Positions 1-8,476 of a DNA stretch of 64,000 nucleotides are shown here, in pieces. Origin of the DNA: Bacillota bacterium (GTDB lineage: Bacteria; Bacillota; Clostridia; Acetivibrionales; DSM-1351). The position numbers and the translations under genes were made by a program. The notes under the pieces were generated by a model. It saw nothing but the letters and a program-made list of their open reading frames with translations, did not search any database and was not told where the DNA came from. Positions within the stretch are counted from its first letter, which is position 1. Every line of letters starts with the position of its first letter. The stretch spans positions 186,001 through 250,000 of the forward strand of contig JAEXOY010000015.1 in assembly GCA_023439045.1 (NCBI GenBank), given 5' to 3'.

Positions 1-1308
1 TCCTGTGCCTACTATTTGGCAATAGACGGATACAAAGTTACTGTATTTGAAAAGCAAAAGGTTTTAGGAGGAATGCTCACATTAGGAATTCCTTCGTTCA
101 GACTAGAAAAGGATGTAATCGATGCTGAAATAGACATCTTACAAGAGTTGGGTGTGGAGTTCAAAACAGGTGTTGAAGTTGGTAAGGATATTACCCTGCA
201 GCAGCTGAGAGATGAGGGCTACAAGGCATTCTATATAGCAATAGGTGCTCAAGGTGGCAGAAAATTAAATATTGAAGGAGAAGATGCCGAGCGTGTTTAT
301 GCAGGAGTCGAATTTGTCAGACAGGTAAATCTTGGAAACAATATTAAGCTCAGCGGCACCACTGTTGTAATTGGTGGCGGTAATGTTGCAATAGATGTTG
401 CAAGAACTGCAACGAGAACAGGGGCAGCTAATGTCCTGATGTACTGTTTGGAGAGCAGAAGCGAAATGCCTGCGCTCGAAGAGGAAATTTTAGAAGCGGA
501 ATCTGAAAGTATAGTAATAAATAATTCATGGGGGCCCAAGCGATTTATTGTAGAGAATGGTAAAGTGGCTGGGGTAGAATTCAAAAAATGTATTTCTGTA
601 TTTGATGAGAACAAGAGATTCAATCCTCAGTATGATGAGAGCCAAACCATGACAGTAAAAGCAGACTACGTACTTGTTTCTGTAGGTCAATCTATTGAAT
701 GGGGCGACTTGTTGAAAAACAGCAAGGTGGATGTTAATGCAAATAAAACAGCCAGGGCAGATTTATTTACCCTGCAAACTGCCGAACCTGATGTGTTTGT
801 TGGGGGAGATGTGCTTACAGGTCCTAAGTTTGCTATCGATGCAATTGCGTTAGGTAAGGAAGGAGCAATATCAATACACCGCTTTGTTCAGCCGGGGCAG
901 AGCCTTGTTATAGGTAGAGACAGGAGGGATTACCATGCTCTTGACAAACAAAGCCTTGAGCTTGGAGGATATGACAATCAGCCTAGACAAAGTGCTGGAC
1001 ATACAGATGGACAAAAAGCCAAGGATACATTCAAGGATTTAAGAGCCACATTTACCGAAGAACAGGTCAAAAAAGAGACAGAGCGTTGCTTGGGGTGTGG
1101 TGCTACAATATCAGACGAGTATTTGTGCGTGGGCTGTGGTGTCTGTACTACAAAGTGCAAATTTGATGCTATCAAGCTGGAGAGGGTTTATGATGGTGCG
1201 GGAGTTGCATTTGAAGATATTAAGCCGGTGGTTGTAAAAACAGTACTAAAGCGCAAAGTAAAGGTGGTCGCACATAAGTTAAAGAAAAAATTCTTAGGGA
1301 AGAAATAA
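1..1308 (+). CDS. GltD/NfnB-like NAD(P)H-dependent FAD/Fe-S oxidoreductase (5' end outside window)
   Basis: The reading frame is open from base 1, so the true start lies upstream; 435 codons are visible. A glycine-rich nucleotide-binding motif (GGGNVAID) lies near visible residue 125, and a second FAD/NAD domain signature (VFVGGDVLTGP) near residue 265. The C-terminus carries CLGCG and then CVGCGVCTTKC (C-x2-C-x2-C-x3-C), a 4Fe-4S ligand pattern, followed by a very basic Lys-rich tail. This is the fold of the glutamate synthase small subunit, sulfide dehydrogenase and NfnB group, enzymes that pass electrons between NAD(P)H and Fe-S partners. The gene is followed 55 bp later by a HypA-like gene. 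The physiological partner cannot be told without the upstream sequence. Confidence 0.8.
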   Translation, partial: SCAYYLAIDGYKVTVFEKQKVLGGMLTLGIPSFRLEKDVIDAEIDILQELGVEFKTGVEVGKDITLQQLRDEGYKAFYIAIGAQGGRKLNIEGEDAERVYAGVEFVRQVNLGNNIKLSGTTVVIGGGNVAIDVARTATRTGAANVLMYCLESRSEMPALEEEILEAESESIVINNSWGPKRFIVENGKVAGVEFKKCISVFDENKRFNPQYDESQTMTVKADYVLVSVGQSIEWGDLLKNSKVDVNANKTARADLFTLQTAEPDVFVGGDVLTGPKFAIDAIALGKEGAISIHRFVQPGQSLVIGRDRRDYHALDKQSLELGGYDNQPRQSAGHTDGQKAKDTFKDLRATFTEEQVKKETERCLGCGATISDEYLCVGCGVCTTKCKFDAIKLERVYDGAGVAFEDIKPVVVKTVLKRKVKVVAHKLKKKFLGKK

Positions 1309-1363
1309 ATTTAATAAATTTATTTAGAAGACATTTAAAACTACAGTCAAGGCGGTGAATGCA

Positions 1364-1606
1364 TTGCACGAATTGGGGATTATGTTTAATATAGTTGAAA
1401 CGATAACAAACTTTGCAAATCAGAACAATATCACTAAAATAGATACTTTGGTTTTAGAGATAGGGGACATGTCACCAGTAGTGCCAAGCTACATTGAAGC
1501 TTGCTATCCCGCAGCAGCAGATGGAACTCTTTTGCAAGATACTAAGCTAAAGATTGAGATTGTTTCGGGCAAGGATTTTATTATTAAAGAAATAGTGGCC
1601 TGTTAA
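1364..1606 (+). CDS. HypA-like protein lacking the zinc-ribbon domain
   Basis: HypA delivers nickel to NiFe hydrogenase through the N-terminal Met-His and carries a four-Cys zinc ribbon in the middle. The start is best placed at TTG 1364: it gives MHELGI, the invariant HypA N-terminus, and the AAGGCGGTG ribosome site at 1349-1357 is 6 bases upstream. A GTG at 1355 in the same frame overlaps that site and would add three residues. The N-terminal alpha/beta part (about residues 1-64) and the final strand (SGKDFIIKEIVAC) are present, but the roughly 40 residues that should hold the two CxxC pairs are missing without a frame break. The product is 80 residues against about 115 in the family. Function is uncertain; a nickel role without zinc is doubtful. 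Confidence 0.65.
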   Translation: MHELGIMFNIVETITNFANQNNITKIDTLVLEIGDMSPVVPSYIEACYPAAADGTLLQDTKLKIEIVSGKDFIIKEIVAC

Positions 1607-1637
1607 CTATTAAAAATAATATTCAGGAGGAGACTTT

Positions 1638-2621
1638 ATGTTTCAATTTAGTGAAGGCACTTCGGCTATAGTTGTTTGGGGAATCTGGTTAGGTGTTTTA
1701 GCAGCGTTGTTCATAGTCAATGAAGTTACTAGAAGGTGGAAGTGGGCTGGTTTTACGGCATTTGTAGTTTTACCTGTAGTATTATCTATTTTGTGGTTTA
1801 CAGTATTAAAGGAGGAAACCTACACCGATTGGTTCCACCTTGCAAAGGTGTACTCATCAACTGCGGGGTGCATTGGCTTCTGGCTAATCAGATTTCTACA
1901 GAAGCGTGATAAGTTAACTGGTGAAATAAAATGGAGATTGGCAGATAACAAGATTGCGCTGTGTTTCCCACCTCTAATACTAGCTATTAATATTATAGAA
2001 GCTTGTATTAGAGACTTCCAGGTCGGAATGCAATACTGGGGTACAAGCTCTGGTCCTATTGAGGGAGAAGTTATTGGTGTAATGGGTGGATCGTGGAATA
2101 TTATGAATGGTATTGCAGGAATCCTAAATATTATTGCCATAACTGGTTGGTTTGGAATAGTATTGCGTAAGAAGACAAAGAAAGATGGCAGCAGAGATAT
2201 GTTGTGGCCTGATATGCTGTGGTTCTGGATTATAGCATATGATTTATGGAACTTTACATATACCTATAACTGTATACCTACACACTCGTGGTATGCTGGC
2301 TTTGCTTTGTTACTTGCTCCAACCCTATGTGCCTTTACAGTTGGTAAGGGAGCTTGGTTGCAACATAGAGCTCAGACCCTTGCGATTTGGTGTATGTTTG
2401 CACAGACATTCCCACTGTTCCAAGACCAGGGAATACAGATGGTACAATCAACATACAATACCGGAATTTATACCTTCTTTGGTGCATTATCACTCGCTGC
2501 CAATATAGCAGTAGTAATCTATATGGTTTACAAGATGGTAAAGACCAAGAGAAATCCTTATACAGCAGAGCTTTATACTGATCTTAAGGAATACAAGGAA
2601 ATTAAGGCCTTGGCTGAATAA
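1638..2621 (+). CDS. DUF5692-family polytopic membrane protein
   Basis: A 327-residue integral membrane protein with about eight hydrophobic segments and aromatic-rich loops (for example YDLWNFTYTYNC around residues 200-212). It begins 31 bp after the HypA-like gene behind a strong AGGAGG site, so the three genes may be co-transcribed. I recognise the pattern as the DUF5692 family of anaerobic Firmicutes, which has no assigned function. A strong terminator 95 bp downstream closes the unit. Confidence 0.7.
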   Translation: MFQFSEGTSAIVVWGIWLGVLAALFIVNEVTRRWKWAGFTAFVVLPVVLSILWFTVLKEETYTDWFHLAKVYSSTAGCIGFWLIRFLQKRDKLTGEIKWRLADNKIALCFPPLILAINIIEACIRDFQVGMQYWGTSSGPIEGEVIGVMGGSWNIMNGIAGILNIIAITGWFGIVLRKKTKKDGSRDMLWPDMLWFWIIAYDLWNFTYTYNCIPTHSWYAGFALLLAPTLCAFTVGKGAWLQHRAQTLAIWCMFAQTFPLFQDQGIQMVQSTYNTGIYTFFGALSLAANIAVVIYMVYKMVKTKRNPYTAELYTDLKEYKEIKALAE

Positions 2622-2702
2622 GGTAAGACGATAATGCAAGATAAAAGTGCAACAATAAGGCAGGACATATGGAAAAAATAATGCAACAATAAGGCAAGAC
2701 GG
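2617..2702 (+). repeat. Degenerate direct repeat after the DUF5692 gene
   Basis: The words AATAAGG(T/C)A(A/G)GAC and AATGCAACA recur two to three times with about 35-base spacing, starting at the stop codon of the gene. The array is non-coding and resembles other unrelated arrays that follow gene 3' ends in this window. Confidence 0.5.
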
Positions 2703-2715
2703 GTTTAATAGAAGT

Positions 2716-2766
2716 AAAAGAGCTATACCTCTCTGAACCAAGCCATTGAGGTATAGCTTTTATTTT
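2716..2766 (+). terminator. Rho-independent terminator
   Basis: AGCTATACCTC (2721-2731) pairs perfectly with GAGGTATAGCT (2748-2758) around a 16-base loop, followed by a T-rich tail. The remaining 2767-2921 shows no gene. Confidence 0.85.
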
Positions 2767-2921
2767 ATGAGGTATCCTTTTAAATGACAGTTAATATTGA
2801 AAAATGGGGTATGTAAAACTCTATCAGCGATTGGAAGAGATACAAGTTCTGAGAGGATAAAATTTCTGCACAAAATTTTGAGTGAAACTCCTAAGCTTCA
2901 AAGAAAGCAATAGCTCTTTAG

Positions 2922-3244
2922 TTAATGGGAGGTACCAAACAGGTTTAGTCCAATTACTCCAACGAGGATAAATAAAACGAAAATAATTTTGGAACAGATA
3001 TGGTTTCCTTAAAAAAGATTATTCCCACTATGGTAATTAAAGCTATTCCTATTCCTGACCATATAGCATAAGCAACTCCTACTTCAATCTTCTTTAGAGC
3101 TAATGAAAGCATGGATAGACTGATTACATAGAAGACCAGCATCAATACCGAAAATTTGATTTTTGTCATTCCATCTGAAAGCTTCATAAATGTAGTTCCA
3201 CATACCTCAGATACAATTGCCAAGCCAAGATATAGCCAATTCAT
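2922..3244 (-). pseudogene. SMR-family efflux protein (YvaE-like), frameshifted near the C-terminus
   Basis: The uninterrupted frame (2954-3244, 96 residues) encodes three transmembrane helices of a small multidrug resistance protein, with the key membrane glutamate at position 13 (LAIVSEVCG). After ISVPK the frame turns into a non-family tail. Inserting one base in the A-run of the coding strand (T-run 2987-2990) restores the fourth helix, KIIFVLFILVGVIGLNL, ending at a stop at 2922-2924 and giving about 107 residues, the normal SMR length. So a single-base deletion (or a homopolymer sequencing error) truncates helix 4. SMR proteins are proton-coupled exporters of cationic compounds and act as dimers. 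It lies downstream of a YvaD-like gene, the pairing known from Bacillus subtilis yvaD-yvaE. Confidence 0.75.
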
Positions 3245-3293
3245 ATTTACACCAATTGCCTTTCATAAATCAATAATTATTTATAAACATGGG

Positions 3294-3683
3294 TTAATTG
3301 ATTGTGTCATTTACAAGACTTTTTATAAAGAACAGTGGGTAAATTAGTAAATACAGATTGACTGCCCACCAGCTTATATCAAAGTCCATTCTCAGTAACC
3401 AGAAGGCAATGGCCTGTAGTCCTGAGCAAAACGTCAAAACCAAAGATACTAAACATAATTTTTTCCATGAGGGTATTTTTCTTGAATATAAGTATATGCT
3501 GAACAATCCTGTTCCTGATATAAACATATCTAGTGGGAAAAAAGACCAATTCCATGCTACAAGTATGGGGTTATCATAATCCTTAAATGCCCAACTTTCG
3601 GGTATTAGATGCATACCTGTGACCAACCAGTATATTATAAATCCTATATCAGTTATTAAAAGAAATACTTTGAGCCGTTTCAT
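3294..3683 (-). CDS. DUF5360 (YvaD-like) membrane protein
   Basis: A 129-residue protein with four predicted membrane segments that begins MKRLKVFLLITDIGF and contains VAWNWSFFPLDM and SGLQAIAFWLLR, sequences characteristic of Bacillus YvaD (DUF5360). A clear GGAG site precedes the ATG at 3683. The SMR transporter gene lies 49 bp downstream on the same strand, as in B. subtilis, so the two probably form one unit. Its function is not established; an accessory role for the SMR pump is only inference. Confidence 0.75.
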   Translation of the reverse strand: MKRLKVFLLITDIGFIIYWLVTGMHLIPESWAFKDYDNPILVAWNWSFFPLDMFISGTGLFSIYLYSRKIPSWKKLCLVSLVLTFCSGLQAIAFWLLRMDFDISWWAVNLYLLIYPLFFIKSLVNDTIN

Positions 3684-3956
3684 ACCTATCTCCTAATCTT
3701 TCGTAATCGTTTTTTAGCAAAACACGTAATAAAAATCCTAAGCATGGCAATACATATTTATGTAGTCAAAAGATATTTTACAAGAATATGCATTTATTGT
3801 AAATAAATATAATACAGAAAAAGTAAATTTTGTAGGGGTTATACAGATAAAATGAAAAGACCGTGAGACATGCAAAAAGAAAATTCAGTTTTTTACAGAC
3901 ATCCTAGTGGGAGATTTCGTAAAAAGATTATAGATATAAAGAAAGCGGGTTGTAAA

Positions 3957-4481
3957 ATGATTACTATTTTGGCAGATGATAAAAATCAAGACATTGGGAA
4001 AAGGCTGTATGATGACATAACTACTAGAGGACAACAGGCCAAGTACATATCCATATCAAATCTTGATGTCAAACCTTGTTATAGCTGCGGTGCATGCACA
4101 ACAAAAACCTTCTTTAAGTGCGTAATTAACGATGATATGCAAAATATCCTTTCACACATGGCTAATTCCGATGTATTGGTTTATGTATGTCCAATAGTGT
4201 TTGGGGGATACTCATCAGACACTAAAAAGGTATTGGACAGAAGTGCTATTTTAGGAGATGTTCATTACCACTTTGCAAATGGTGAGATTGTAAAAGGTCT
4301 CTCTGTTAAATTCAAAAAAATGTACGCAGTAGGGGTAAAGGAACAGTGCAGTTTAAATGAGCAGAAGTTATTTGCTAGGTTGCTAAAGGAAAATGTACAA
4401 ATTATGAATATAAAAGGTAAAGCTTTTGTTGTAGGCAATCATGATAAGGTGGATGATATAGCGGTGGAGGTATGTTCATGA
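3957..4481 (+). CDS. Flavodoxin-fold NAD(P)H-dependent reductase with a Cys cluster
   Basis: From ATG 3957 the product starts MITILADDKN, the first beta strand expected of the flavodoxin-like FMN reductase fold, with AAAGCGGG seven bases upstream. An in-frame ATG at 3870 would add a 29-residue basic leader that does not look like part of the domain. The CYSCGACTTKTFFKC segment near residue 43-57 (C-x2-C-x2-C-x6-C) matches iron-sulfur or thiol-containing members of the NADPH-dependent FMN reductase family. VYVCPIVFGGYSS around residue 83 is the usual second flavin loop. Length from 3957 is 174 residues. It overlaps the next gene by ATGA (4478-4481), so the pair is translationally coupled. Substrate unknown. 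Confidence 0.65.
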   Translation: MITILADDKNQDIGKRLYDDITTRGQQAKYISISNLDVKPCYSCGACTTKTFFKCVINDDMQNILSHMANSDVLVYVCPIVFGGYSSDTKKVLDRSAILGDVHYHFANGEIVKGLSVKFKKMYAVGVKEQCSLNEQKLFARLLKENVQIMNIKGKAFVVGNHDKVDDIAVEVCS

Positions 4482-5113
4482 GTGATACAATTATTATTAA
4501 TTGCAGCCCAAGGAAAAATAGTACTAGCGATATGCTTAGTAAAAGGATTATGGCCTCAGCAAATTGTGAAATTGCGTATTTATATGAACAAGAGGGCAAC
4601 TTAGAATTTCTGCTTAAAAGAATTAGTGGTGCAAAAACATTGGTATTCATAGGACCGTGCTATGTAAACACTTTCCCCGCAGAAACTTTCTACCTGCTCG
4701 AAGAACTCTCAAAAAATCCTAATTATTGCAGAGGGCAGAGAGTATATGGAGTCATTAACGGTGGTATGCCCTATGTACATACTCACGATATTGGATTGAA
4801 AAACTTAAAGATGTTCTGCCAGCAAAACAATATGTTATATAGTGGTGGATTTGTAATTGGTGGGGGTCCAATGCTGAATGGGCAGCCTCTTGAAAAGCAT
4901 ATAAGTGCTAAGAAACTGGTTCCTGCATTTGATAAGTTTACCCAGCATATTATCAACAATGAAGAATCGCCTGATAGTCTCTATGTCGAAGCGTCAACTT
5001 CAATGCCCCGCTTTGTACAACGTATGTTCACTATTTATATGAATATGAGTATAAACAAAAAACTCAAACAACATGGATTTAGTCCAAAACAGAGAAGTCC
5101 CTACTTGGATTGA
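4478..5113 (+). CDS. Flavodoxin-like NAD(P)H oxidoreductase
   Basis: A 211-residue protein starting MSDTIIINCSPRKNST, where SPRKNS is the phosphate-binding loop of the flavodoxin/NQO1-like fold. FIGPCYVNTFPAETFYLLEEL near residue 60 is split into the usual second flavin loop and helix. ATG 4478 is preferred over ATG 4472 because the GGTGGAGG site (4463-4470) is 7 bases from the former and only 1 from the latter. The start overlaps the stop of the preceding flavodoxin-like gene, so the two are likely expressed together and may form a heteromer. Function beyond flavin-dependent reduction is unknown. Confidence 0.65.
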   Translation: MSDTIIINCSPRKNSTSDMLSKRIMASANCEIAYLYEQEGNLEFLLKRISGAKTLVFIGPCYVNTFPAETFYLLEELSKNPNYCRGQRVYGVINGGMPYVHTHDIGLKNLKMFCQQNNMLYSGGFVIGGGPMLNGQPLEKHISAKKLVPAFDKFTQHIINNEESPDSLYVEASTSMPRFVQRMFTIYMNMSINKKLKQHGFSPKQRSPYLD

Positions 5114-5229
5114 TAATAAAATAGGGATTAATAATTTATCTTATATGGAGTGATATAGAGGCACTAGAACACAATGATAACACAGCTGCAATTATATATT
5201 TACATTAACATTATAAATACATATTATCG

Positions 5230-6954
5230 CTATCGCTTTAGTGCCTGCTTGGTTTTAACGTAGCTGATAAAACAATATATTATCAAAAGAAAGCCTCCGG
5301 TCCAGAAGAGTATTATTAAAGGCTTTGAACAATATGTCACAAGTATGCGATTTGTGTTATCTCCAAGTGACTGTAAGCTGCTGATAATATAATCAACAGA
5401 GGGTGTGTTAACCATTAGCGTCATGTGTTCTTTAGCTTGGGTGGTAGAAAAAATCTTTCCCTCAACGGTTATTGTATTATTATTAACATCAATGATATCC
5501 ATAAGTTGATTGGAAAAGCCTGTAGAAGCGATTACTCCTAGAATCAGCAAAACAACAAACATATGACTGGTTGCATAACTACTCTTTATTGTTCTACAAA
5601 ATGTAACTATATAAAGGCTTAACGGTATCATGCAAATCCAGAACAGTACCACATAAAATACACTAATACCTCTAAATAGCAGCAATATACAAGCAGTTAT
5701 TATGGTATTAACAACCAAAATGGCTACATATCTTGATAATACCAGTCTTGCCTGATACCATATTAGCAAACAACACATAATGACTGCAAGCATAGTAGCG
5801 GTAATATTATAAAATGCAATTGGTGTTTCTATTGCGGTCAATACCGGAATAAGTGTTGCCACCAATAAGGTCATAGAATAAAAGTATATTATTAATCTAA
5901 ACATCTGAAGCTTATCTTTTGTATTAATTCTAGAAGTAAAAATCTTCTTTGTTTTAATGAGTATTACAAATATTATGAGAGCAATAGCTATCAATAACAT
6001 GAGTAGTACTAGTGCCATGCGGCTATTTACTGCTGCATAAGCATGTACTGAGCTTTCCTGTAATACACCACTTCTTACTAGAAATGTCCCAAATGCTGCA
6101 ATAATAAAGGGAATCACGCACATGCCCTTTGAGTATTGTAATTTACCATGAAGGAATGCGCACATAATGAGCCATGGAACCAGTGCTATGTTTTCTATTG
6201 CATCCCACGACCAGTAGCCTCCCCAGCCCAAGGCTCTGTATGCCCAAACACATCCTGAGAGTATACCCAGCCCCAAAAATACAAAGCTGAGCTTTATCCA
6301 GCTGGCTATTATCTTATTGCAGTTGCTGCTTCTGACCTGTGGATTTGTGGGGAACTGTATAACCTTACCCTTATTTTGACCAATAAACCATATTGGAGAG
6401 ATGGAAGAGAGCGAAAACAATACCGCCATACAGCTATAACCAACAAAAACCAGTGGTGGGTGTACTACCATCCAAGGGTCTTGAAGAGCTAGACTAAGAC
6501 CTAAACCGTCAATAGGAGAAGCTGAAGGCATAGTTTCAAAAGGATTTGTTACGAACGCGAGGAAACATACAAATGCACATATAATAGAGTAAATTCCCAA
6601 AATTCTTCTAGAGGTTGTTAATGCCATACGAACAACAGCCAACCCTAATATCAAAATAATTACTGCCCACAATAGCAAAGAGCCCTGTTGCCCTGACCAG
6701 AGAGCAGATATTTTATAGATTGTAGGCAGGCTTTCACAGGTATGCTCATATACATACGAAAATCTAAAATTAGAGGTTAGTTGATACCACAATAGCATTG
6801 ACAATGGAACTAAGCTAAGGACTAAGGCTGATGTCCAGTATAGCTTTATAAATTTTGGAGTAAGCTTTTGACTTGGTTTTGTAAAGCAGCATAAGCTGCC
6901 TCCTGTAAGCAAAATTAGCATTGCTATTAAGATACTGACATTTTCAGGACGCAT
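5230..6954 (-). CDS. CcmF/NrfE-type cytochrome c haem lyase
   Basis: A 574-residue membrane protein with many helices and the hallmark tryptophan-rich haem-handling motif WGGYWSWDAIE (around residue 240). The preceding signatures LPTIYKISALWSGQQGS and HPPLVFVGYS are also typical of CcmF. CcmF ligates haem to apocytochrome c at the outer face of the membrane. It is somewhat shorter than proteobacterial CcmF (about 650). The ATG immediately follows the stop codon of the multihaem cytochrome gene, and its AAAGGAG site lies inside that gene's last codons, so translation is coupled. No other ccm or ccs gene is visible here, which is unusual because Gram-positive bacteria normally use the CcsA/CcsB system. 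Confidence 0.85.
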   Translation of the reverse strand: MRPENVSILIAMLILLTGGSLCCFTKPSQKLTPKFIKLYWTSALVLSLVPLSMLLWYQLTSNFRFSYVYEHTCESLPTIYKISALWSGQQGSLLLWAVIILILGLAVVRMALTTSRRILGIYSIICAFVCFLAFVTNPFETMPSASPIDGLGLSLALQDPWMVVHPPLVFVGYSCMAVLFSLSSISPIWFIGQNKGKVIQFPTNPQVRSSNCNKIIASWIKLSFVFLGLGILSGCVWAYRALGWGGYWSWDAIENIALVPWLIMCAFLHGKLQYSKGMCVIPFIIAAFGTFLVRSGVLQESSVHAYAAVNSRMALVLLMLLIAIALIIFVILIKTKKIFTSRINTKDKLQMFRLIIYFYSMTLLVATLIPVLTAIETPIAFYNITATMLAVIMCCLLIWYQARLVLSRYVAILVVNTIITACILLLFRGISVFYVVLFWICMIPLSLYIVTFCRTIKSSYATSHMFVVLLILGVIASTGFSNQLMDIIDVNNNTITVEGKIFSTTQAKEHMTLMVNTPSVDYIISSLQSLGDNTNRILVTYCSKPLIILFWTGGFLLIIYCFISYVKTKQALKR

Positions 6955-8232
6955 CTATTTATTCTCCTTTTTGTGTACTTTTCCTTCGCCGTTATGGCAA
7001 ACGGTGCATTGGTTTATAAAGCTTGAGCTTCCCAAAAGGCTATTGGGTAGTGCATTATCAATAGGAAGTGTAGAAGGCCATTCAGCATGTGGACTGTTAT
7101 GACAAGAAGCACAAAGAATAATACCATTCATGTCCTTACCCGGTGAGTTCAAAAGGTAAGAATTTTTATATAAACTGCCTGGATTGTTTGCATGAGTTTG
7201 AGAGTGGCAAGTGCCACAGTCAGGTTCCTCTAGCCAGGCTTGCCTTCCAGCCATTTGTGACTGAGCAATGCCGTCCATTGTTCCATGGCATTTAGGATCA
7301 TCGCATGAGACGCCTTGCGACATCATTACTCCACGGTAACATTGTGTAACAGACCCAGGATGACATGCATAGCATTGTGGAGTTATGGGTGTAAGCTGCA
7401 TTTTTGAATCGTGAAAACCATGCATTGCTTGGGATAAAGGCGCCACTCCTTCCTTTCCTTGCTCACCTATTGCATTATCTCTATGGCAGTCAGAGCACTT
7501 ATGGCGGATATCATTGTTTAAATCTTGAACGAGGGAGGTGCCTGATAATTTATCGTGCGATTCTAAAATTGACAGTCCTGTATTAATTGTGCCATGGCAG
7601 TCAGCGCAATTCATTTCTGTGGAAACTGGAACTACTACTGAGTCAGACATTGCTATGAGTTTCCCGGTTTTTTCATCAAATACAGTAATCTTTGCGACCT
7701 GATACGGCGAAAGCTTTGTAGGGTTGCTATCAGTAAATGGTGTCACTGGTATAGCGGTTGCCTCAAAGTATTTTTTGTCGCCTGATAGAACCATTTGCCC
7801 ACTGAGGGTATTTCCTGTAATGCCCACATCGGGTTTTACATCATATCCGTATTGCTTGGAATATCTCCAGAAGTTTGTTTTGCTTGACGAATTGGTATTA
7901 TCTAATATTTCATATTTTACATTAATGCCTTTAGTAATAAGTGTTGCACTCTTTCCACCCTTTTTGAATACCTGCACTCTCAGGTTATTAGCAGGGGGTA
8001 ATATCATAAATGCTGAATAATCCTTTTGCATGCAGTGCATTCCTAGGTCGTTAGTTGCGAGAATAATAAACTGTTGACCAGAAACGGCAGTTGGAAGCAC
8101 CTTGTTAAGTATTACTATAGACATAATGCACACTATGACAATGGCAGTACCTATAATTTTGCTTTTGCCAGCACTGATACATTTTATTTTTCTAAAATAC
8201 CTATTTATATGTATTTCTGTTTTGTTCTGCAT
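6955..8232 (-). CDS. Membrane-anchored multihaem c-type cytochrome
   Basis: A 425-residue protein with an N-terminal membrane anchor (about residues 25-46) and a large extracytoplasmic part. Six CxxCH sites are visible (209 CADCH, 246 CSDCH, 287 CYACH, 339 CGTCH, 374 CASCH, 409 CTVCH), plus one C-x4-CH (310-316), giving up to seven covalent haems. The haem-free part (about 50-200) begins LATNDLGMHCM and contains ILPPANNLRVQV, a combination I recall from multihaem proteins of metal-reducing delta-proteobacteria; that recall is not certain. It is directly followed by a CcmF-type haem lyase. A role in extracellular electron transfer or respiratory reduction is inference. Expression is probably from the 8233-8476 region, shared with the divergent hydrolase gene. 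Confidence 0.85.
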   Translation of the reverse strand: MQNKTEIHINRYFRKIKCISAGKSKIIGTAIVIVCIMSIVILNKVLPTAVSGQQFIILATNDLGMHCMQKDYSAFMILPPANNLRVQVFKKGGKSATLITKGINVKYEILDNTNSSSKTNFWRYSKQYGYDVKPDVGITGNTLSGQMVLSGDKKYFEATAIPVTPFTDSNPTKLSPYQVAKITVFDEKTGKLIAMSDSVVVPVSTEMNCADCHGTINTGLSILESHDKLSGTSLVQDLNNDIRHKCSDCHRDNAIGEQGKEGVAPLSQAMHGFHDSKMQLTPITPQCYACHPGSVTQCYRGVMMSQGVSCDDPKCHGTMDGIAQSQMAGRQAWLEEPDCGTCHSQTHANNPGSLYKNSYLLNSPGKDMNGIILCASCHNSPHAEWPSTLPIDNALPNSLLGSSSFINQCTVCHNGEGKVHKKENK

Positions 8233-8349
8233 GTGTCAACCTCAAAGTTAAGTCTATTTAATCTTATGGTACATGCATAATAAATATTTCATAAATTAAT
8301 TCATAATTTCAAAAAATTGTGGTAGTATCAAAATGAGTATAGTAATTTT

Positions 8350-8397
8350 CTGAGAGATTAACCGAGAGATTATCTGAGAGATTATCGAAGAAATTAA
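8350..8397. repeat. 12-bp tandem repeat (about 4 copies)
   Basis: CTGAGAGATTAA, CCGAGAGATTAT, CTGAGAGATTAT and a diverged CGAAGAAATTAA follow one another in the divergent intergenic region between the cytochrome gene and the metallo-hydrolase gene. Confidence 0.75.
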
Positions 8398-8476
8398 CTA
8401 GCAATTTCAATAAATATTTGAAAAGTATTGCTTTTGAAAAATTAATAATAAATTATAATGATTGGAGTGCTAGAAT

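Noticed and set aside
3870..3956. Upstream in-frame ATG of the first flavodoxin-like gene as the true start
   Set aside because: The extra 29 residues are basic and outside the fold, and the ribosome site there is poor; ATG 3957 begins at the expected first strand.
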